From NCBI GenBank assembly GCA_025936205.1, contig JAICTU010000014.1, positions 1 through 38,427 of the forward strand: a stretch of DNA of 38,427 nt. The letters are read 5' to 3'. A program made the position numbers and the translations under genes. Positions within the stretch are counted from its first letter, which is position 1. Each line of letters opens with the position of its first letter. Shown piece after piece: positions 33,739-38,427 of this stretch. The notes beneath the pieces are model-generated. The model was not told the origin of the DNA and made no database searches. It saw nothing but the letters and a program-made list of their open reading frames with translations. This DNA is from Polyangiaceae bacterium (GTDB taxonomy: Bacteria; Myxococcota; Polyangia; Polyangiales; Polyangiaceae).

Positions 33739-35880
33739 ATGCGCAAGACCTCCTTGATTGTCGCCCTGGCCGCTGGTCTCGCACACGTGGTCGGCGCGCC
33801 CGGGTTGGCTTCGGCGCAGCAGCCCGAGCCACCGCCCGCTCCCGTCGAGCCCAAGGCGCCAGAGGCAGCGCCTGCCCCCGGTGTTGCGCCGCCTGCCCCG
33901 TCCGATGCGGCGCCCGCTCCGTCGTCAGAACGGTCGCCAGAACGACAGCCTGCCGAAGAACCTGCGGCGGAGCCCCCTGCCGCGGCGCCGTCGCCGCTCG
34001 GGGACCGTTCGCTCTTCCCCAACCCTTCGCTCGACTCCGATAACCTCAAGCGCCAGGGCGAAGAACGGCCGGACGCGCGCCACCAGGGCGGCTCGGTCAC
34101 GCTAGAGGGCATTTTCGCCGAGGACTGGTGGTCGCACGCGCGCCCGATCTTCGAGTTCCACGGCTATTTCCGCACGCGTTCGACGCTGTTCTATAATTTC
34201 TCCCTCGGCCGTCGCGATCCGCCCGCCAATTCGCTGTACGCGCCCCCCACGGACAATCAGTACACGACCGTGGTCGGCACCATGCCTGCCGGGCCCGTGG
34301 GTCCCGTGCTGTGCCGCGATGACGAGACGGATGCCCCCGTCGCGAATGCCAATAGCCCGCTGCGCGCTTGCCGCAACAAGACGCAAGCCGGCGCCAACAT
34401 GCGCTTTCGGCTCAATCCCGAGCTGCACATCTCGGACAACCTGCGCGTGATGACCCAGATCGACATTCTCGACAATGTCGTCCTGGGCTCCAGCCCGGAG
34501 GGCTACGCGCTGAACCCGTCGAGCACCGGCGGGTACGCAGTCCAGCAGCGCAGCAGTTATCTGCCGAACGGATATCTCGACACCACCCAGTCGCCTCCGC
34601 GCTCGGGTGTCAATTCGCTGCAAGACTCGATCAGCGTGAAGCGCGCCTGGGCGGAGTTCACGACGCCGCTCGGTGAGGCCCGCTTCGGACGCATGCCGAA
34701 CAACTGGGGCCTCGGCATGCTCTACAACTCGGGCGACGGCCATGACGACGACGCACAGTCGACGGTGGACCGCATCATGTTCGCCACCGGGATCAAGCTG
34801 ATTGATCTCATGATCGCGGGCATGTGGGACTTCCCCAACGAAGGCCCCACCACGGGCCTGCCCTACGAGGGCGGCGAGCAGTACGACCGCGGCGGCCAGG
34901 ACGACGTCAACCAGTACGGGCTCATGATCTTGCGCCGCAAGAGTCCCGAGCTGACCAAGCTGGAGCTCTCGCGCGGCAACCTGGTCTTCAACACGGGTCT
35001 GTACGTCAACTACCGCACCCAGACGCTGGCCAACGACCGATCGGGCGCTACGGGCGAGAGCAATGTTGGCGCCAACGTGCCCAACGCAGATCCCGCCACC
35101 CTTTCCAACCAGGGCTATTCGCGCCGCGGTCTCAACATGTGGGTGCCGGACCTGTGGCTCCAGCTGTTGTACAAGAAGCTGCGGGTGGAGGCCGAGGTCG
35201 CTTCGGTGCTGGGCAGCGTGGAGAGCATCGCTGTGGGCGACAATGGCGCAGCCTTCATTGGCGGCGGCGCTTCCGAAAAGCGCAAGCTGAACCAGTGGGG
35301 CTTTGCCTTCGAGCTCCAACAGAAGTTGGTCGAAGATCGGCTGCGCCTCAACTTCAAGACCGGCTGGGCTTCGGGAGATCCCGACGCCTTCGATCCCGAT
35401 GCACCCGGCAACCTGATCCCGGGCTCGGCCGAGACGCAGGTCAATGACGACACGATCTCGACCTTCCGCTTCCACCCGACCTATCGCGTCGACAACATCC
35501 TGAACCGCTACATTCTGCAGCGCGTTCAGGGCACGTACTACTTCAACCCGAGCCTGGAGTATGACTTCTCCCGGCAGCCCAACGGGCAGCGCATGGGCGG
35601 CGGCATCTACGCCACCTGGACGCGTGCGAGCGAGTTCGTGCAGACGCCGGGACATGCCGACGATCTTGGGCTCGAGCTGGGCGGCTCGCTCTACTTCCAG
35701 TCCAAAGACGGCGCCATCAACGACGATCCGACGCGCATGGGCGGCTTCTTCGGTCAGCTGCAGTACTCGGTACTGTTCCCGCTCGACGGGCTCGGCTACC
35801 AGGCGTTGCCGCGGCAGCAGCTCGGGATCGACACCTCCGCTGCCCAGATGTTGCGCCTGTACCTCGGTGTGATGTTCTAG
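33739..35880 (+). CDS. TIGR04551-like outer-membrane protein
   Basis: A 713-residue protein. The signal peptide is MRKTSLIVALAAGLAHVVG to a cleavage near ASAQQ. A Pro/Ala-rich linker (about 30-95) follows, then a long beta-rich region with motifs recalling the myxobacterial TIGR04551 family: FEFHGYFRTRSTLFYNFSLG, MRFRLNPELHISDNLRVM, AWAEFTTPLGEARFGRMPNNWGLGML and QQKLVEDRLRLNFK. It ends in a strand finishing with Phe (LYLGVMF), as in outer-membrane barrels. No function is known. The ATG at 33739 starts a good signal peptide; the upstream open frame overlaps the zinc-finger gene and is a shadow. Confidence 0.78.
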   Translation: MRKTSLIVALAAGLAHVVGAPGLASAQQPEPPPAPVEPKAPEAAPAPGVAPPAPSDAAPAPSSERSPERQPAEEPAAEPPAAAPSPLGDRSLFPNPSLDSDNLKRQGEERPDARHQGGSVTLEGIFAEDWWSHARPIFEFHGYFRTRSTLFYNFSLGRRDPPANSLYAPPTDNQYTTVVGTMPAGPVGPVLCRDDETDAPVANANSPLRACRNKTQAGANMRFRLNPELHISDNLRVMTQIDILDNVVLGSSPEGYALNPSSTGGYAVQQRSSYLPNGYLDTTQSPPRSGVNSLQDSISVKRAWAEFTTPLGEARFGRMPNNWGLGMLYNSGDGHDDDAQSTVDRIMFATGIKLIDLMIAGMWDFPNEGPTTGLPYEGGEQYDRGGQDDVNQYGLMILRRKSPELTKLELSRGNLVFNTGLYVNYRTQTLANDRSGATGESNVGANVPNADPATLSNQGYSRRGLNMWVPDLWLQLLYKKLRVEAEVASVLGSVESIAVGDNGAAFIGGGASEKRKLNQWGFAFELQQKLVEDRLRLNFKTGWASGDPDAFDPDAPGNLIPGSAETQVNDDTISTFRFHPTYRVDNILNRYILQRVQGTYYFNPSLEYDFSRQPNGQRMGGGIYATWTRASEFVQTPGHADDLGLELGGSLYFQSKDGAINDDPTRMGGFFGQLQYSVLFPLDGLGYQALPRQQLGIDTSAAQMLRLYLGVMF

Positions 35881-36082
35881 GTTGATGTCGAGACTGGGGC
35901 GAAACGCTTGGCCCCGTGTTCCACACATCGGAAGCCGCGAGTAGCTGTGCCGCTGTGGTGCGGCGAGCGCCTCGTGCCGGCACGCGCCAGTTCGAACTGC
36001 CCCGTTCTGCACTCGGTTTTTGCCCCGTGAGACGGCAAGAGCGCTCAACTCACATCGTGGCGATGCCGTTTATAGAGGCAGG

Positions 36083-37753
36083 ATGGCTCTGCCCGAATCC
36101 GCGCCGGCGGCGCCTGCCCTCGATGCGCCCCCTGACCAACAAAGCACGGGCGCTTCCGGCATGCGCATCAAGGTCGCGACGCGACCGGCCGCGGTCGGCA
36201 CCACCTGGCTCGATCTGTTTCAGCCGGGCGCGCCTTCCGAGCTGACGCTGGAAGCGCGCGTGCGCGTGATCGCGGATGTCGCGGGCGCCCTGATCCAGAT
36301 CCACGACAACTCCGGAATTCCGCGTCCGCATCGCCGCCATGGCCGGCTGACGCCGCGGCACATCCTGGTCACCGTGGACGGCAGCGCGTGCCTGTTTCAC
36401 GTCAAGGAGCCCTTCTCGCGCTTGCTGCCGCCGCAGCCCGATCTGGGGTACCTGGCACCGGAGCTCCTGACGCAGTCCGCATCGGCGAATCAGCAATGCG
36501 ATGTCTTCAGCCTGGGCGTGCTGCTCTGGGAGGCGCTGGACAACGGGCGCTTGTTCCCGCACCGGCGCGCTGCCGCGATCAGCCGACTCAGCTCGCGCTC
36601 GCTGCCCGCGCCGCGCGCCAGCGAAGAGTGGGCGCTACCGCTGTGCGATGTGGCGTTGCGCGCGCTCTCGCACGACCCCGCCGAGCGCTATGCGGACGCG
36701 ACCGCCTTCTGGCTCGCGTTGCGCGAGCACCTTCCGCCCCCCGACGCCGGGCGCGCCGCGCTCTCGCGACTCGTGCAGGCAGCGCTGAAACTCGAGCTCA
36801 CCTCCGAGATCCGCGCGGTCCCACCGTATCTGGTACCGAACGCCCTCGCGACGCTGAGCCGCCCACCCGAGGGACCGGAGCAGGCAGTGCTCGAGCCCCA
36901 GGCCGCTCGCTATTCGCTACAGCCCGAACCGAGCAGCCGCCGGCCCAACCTGGGCCCGGCATCGTTCATTCCCGACGCGCCCGACCCTGCCTGGCTGCTC
37001 TCGGATCCGCCGCCTGCTTCCTCCCGTCCGAGCTCTGGCGTGGTCGACAAGGGCGAAGCCGCAGGGCGCTCCGAGAAGCCCAGCAGCGCCGAAAGGACCG
37101 TGTCCGATGCGCCGGTCTCGGCAGAGCCGGCGGAGAAGCCACAGCTCGCCGAGCACCCCGAGAGGCAAGAGCGGCCGCGGACCAGCAAACGGCCCAGCGC
37201 CGAGCCGCCGCTCTCCACCTTGCGCATGAACCTGCAACGCGAGCTGGTCGACAACTCGCTGCCCTTCTTCGTCGCGAGCCAGCCCGCCGCGCGACCATTC
37301 CCGTGGGGCGCCTTGAGCTTTGCCGCGCTGATTTTCTTCGGCGTGGGTGCGGCGGTCGCGTTCGGTGCTGTGAGCGCGCTGCGCGCGTCGCGCTCGGACG
37401 TGGTCGTGCACGAGCGCTCCATCATCGAACCGGCACCAAGTGCCGCGGACCTACCGCGCATGTTGCCCGCACCGCCGGCAGCGCCGCAACCTGCCCTGGC
37501 GCCGGCTCCTCCCGCGCCCGTGACGGCACGCGCGCCCGCCCTCCCTGCGCCGAGCCCGGCCGCTCCGAGCAAGGCGCCCGAAGCGCGTTCCGAGCCCGCA
37601 CACAAAGCTCCTCCGCCCCGGCGCGTGGTGAGCAAGCCCAGGCCACGGCCCTTGCCGGTGCGTTCGACGAATCCGGTAGAGCCCCCGAAGGACGGCACGG
37701 ACCCGTCCAAGCAGGAGCTCGAAACCCTGCCCTTCACGGCTCAGCCCTACTGA
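36083..37753 (+). CDS. Kinase-fold membrane protein lacking catalytic residues (probable pseudokinase)
   Basis: About 556 residues. Residues about 60-230 match the C-lobe of bacterial Ser/Thr kinases: HGRLTPRHILV at the catalytic loop, LGYLAPELL (the APE motif), QCDVFSLGVLLWEAL and DPAERYAD. But HRD reads HGR, the loop Lys and Asn are Thr and His, there is no DFG, and the Gly-rich loop and most of the N-lobe are missing, so kinase activity is unlikely. A long Pro/Ser-rich linker leads to one transmembrane helix near residues 408-430 and a Pro/Ala-rich C-terminal tail. It may be a signalling scaffold. The ATG at 36083 has a gaggca-type site upstream. Confidence 0.75.
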   Translation: MALPESAPAAPALDAPPDQQSTGASGMRIKVATRPAAVGTTWLDLFQPGAPSELTLEARVRVIADVAGALIQIHDNSGIPRPHRRHGRLTPRHILVTVDGSACLFHVKEPFSRLLPPQPDLGYLAPELLTQSASANQQCDVFSLGVLLWEALDNGRLFPHRRAAAISRLSSRSLPAPRASEEWALPLCDVALRALSHDPAERYADATAFWLALREHLPPPDAGRAALSRLVQAALKLELTSEIRAVPPYLVPNALATLSRPPEGPEQAVLEPQAARYSLQPEPSSRRPNLGPASFIPDAPDPAWLLSDPPPASSRPSSGVVDKGEAAGRSEKPSSAERTVSDAPVSAEPAEKPQLAEHPERQERPRTSKRPSAEPPLSTLRMNLQRELVDNSLPFFVASQPAARPFPWGALSFAALIFFGVGAAVAFGAVSALRASRSDVVVHERSIIEPAPSAADLPRMLPAPPAAPQPALAPAPPAPVTARAPALPAPSPAAPSKAPEARSEPAHKAPPPRRVVSKPRPRPLPVRSTNPVEPPKDGTDPSKQELETLPFTAQPY

Positions 37754-37824
37754 CGGTCCCGCCACGTACGGCCCGGCCTTCCGCTCCGTGGTGAGGGTCG
37801 CGGCGCTGCGCTAGATCGGCTCGG

Positions 37825-38427
37825 ATGGCGTGGTTGGGATCGCTCGCGGGTCGGGCACTGGTGACCGCCGCCTTGCTCGGCTGCGGAGGCCCTCCCGCTG
37901 ACGCGCCCGCGTCCCTCCAGCTCGAGCGTTACCCCGGATATCCCGCGACGACCTCGCGCCTCGCGGCGAGTCTGGGCGGCAATTTCCAGAAGTCCTGCCA
38001 TGCAACGCTGGTGGCTCCTTCCTGGGCGTTGACCGCGGCGCACTGCTTTGCGGGCGTCGAGCCCAGCGCGCGCGGCACGCTGCGAGACTTCGAGCGCGGC
38101 TTTTCGGTCAGCGACGTGGAGCTCTATCCCGGCGCCCACGTGAGCGGTGAAACCCACATCGCCAGCGGCTGGGAACGCGGCGACTTCGTACCTGCGCACG
38201 ATCTGGCGCTGGTGCCCCTACGGCCTGCCGTGACGGAGGTGGCTGCGGCTCATTTGTGGCGGCCCGCCCAGGACTGCGATCTGAGAGGGACGGAAGGCCT
38301 CATCGGCGAGGTCGGGCTGGCCGGAGACGATGGTGAGGGCTGGACCGCACAGGCAGCGGTCCTGGGCAGCGTTGCGGCCACGACGCTGCTGGGCGCCGGC
38401 TGCGAGGGCTCGCTCCTGGCCGCGCGC
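37825..38427 (+). CDS. Trypsin-like serine protease lipoprotein (3' end cut by window)
   Basis: At least 201 residues from the ATG at 37825, with no stop before the window edge. The signal peptide ends in the lipobox LLGC (Cys20). TLVAPSWALTAAHCFAG holds the catalytic His of the trypsin family, and HDLALVPL holds the catalytic Asp. The catalytic Ser motif (GDSGGP) is not reached before the edge; CEGS near the end is not a clean match. It is likely an exported peptidase, perhaps in predation or surface processing. Start codon context is weak. Confidence 0.72.
   Translation, partial: MAWLGSLAGRALVTAALLGCGGPPADAPASLQLERYPGYPATTSRLAASLGGNFQKSCHATLVAPSWALTAAHCFAGVEPSARGTLRDFERGFSVSDVELYPGAHVSGETHIASGWERGDFVPAHDLALVPLRPAVTEVAAAHLWRPAQDCDLRGTEGLIGEVGLAGDDGEGWTAQAAVLGSVAATTLLGAGCEGSLLAAR

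Overview
The window reads as chromosomal DNA of a myxobacterium (Myxococcota, probably the Polyangiales side). The sequence is very GC-rich. It carries families typical of that group: secreted Cys-rich lipoproteins with DUF4215-type repeats, a lipoprotein with the AgmX/PglI C-terminal domain (myxo_SS_tail), a TIGR04551-like outer-membrane protein, a kinase-fold protein with a membrane anchor, and a winged-helix/AAA regulator. No phage, transposase, CRISPR array or rRNA was found. Identification rests on recognised motifs only; no searches were run.

Layout. 1-9000 is an accessory stretch: a cut Cys-rich lipoprotein (minus), a 503-residue lipoprotein with an 18-bp coding repeat (minus), the AgmX/PglI-type lipoprotein (plus), a winged-helix/AAA regulator (plus), an uncatalogued 54-codon small gene with its own ribosome-binding site and terminator-like hairpin, a decayed histone-deacetylase-family pseudogene, a glyoxalase-fold protein, an OMPLA-like phospholipase (minus) and an NhaR-like LysR regulator (minus). 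9098-9173 is tRNA-Phe. 9216-15811 is one long minus-strand run: response-regulator protein, DNA polymerase IV, a lipoprotein, a histidine phosphatase, an XPB-family helicase and its Bax1/DUF790 nuclease partner. This looks like a DNA repair and damage tolerance cluster. 16028-18098 (plus) holds an unknown helical protein, a PGQY-repeat lipoprotein and a frataxin (CyaY).

18156-20270 (minus) is a tightly coupled thiamine operon: a 91-residue unknown, ThiG, a VanZ-like membrane protein and ThiE, each overlapping the next by four bases. A lone Mla-type ABC ATPase follows on the plus strand, then an AT-rich imperfect inverted repeat. 21380-24145 (minus) runs rpsB, tsf and a polysaccharide deacetylase. 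Divergent from it, 24416-27799 (plus) is gatC-gatA-GNAT-truB, all overlapping; gatB is not in the window. A CBS-domain CorC/CNNM-type protein follows, ending in a 15-bp tandem repeat and a strong bidirectional hairpin.

29593-32908 (minus) holds a membrane-anchored unknown and htpG. 33081-33677 (plus) encodes the most unusual protein here: an N-terminal MYND-like zinc-binding module joined through an acidic linker to what looks like a histone fold. The window ends with the TIGR04551-like protein, a degenerate kinase-fold membrane protein and a cut trypsin-like lipoprotein.
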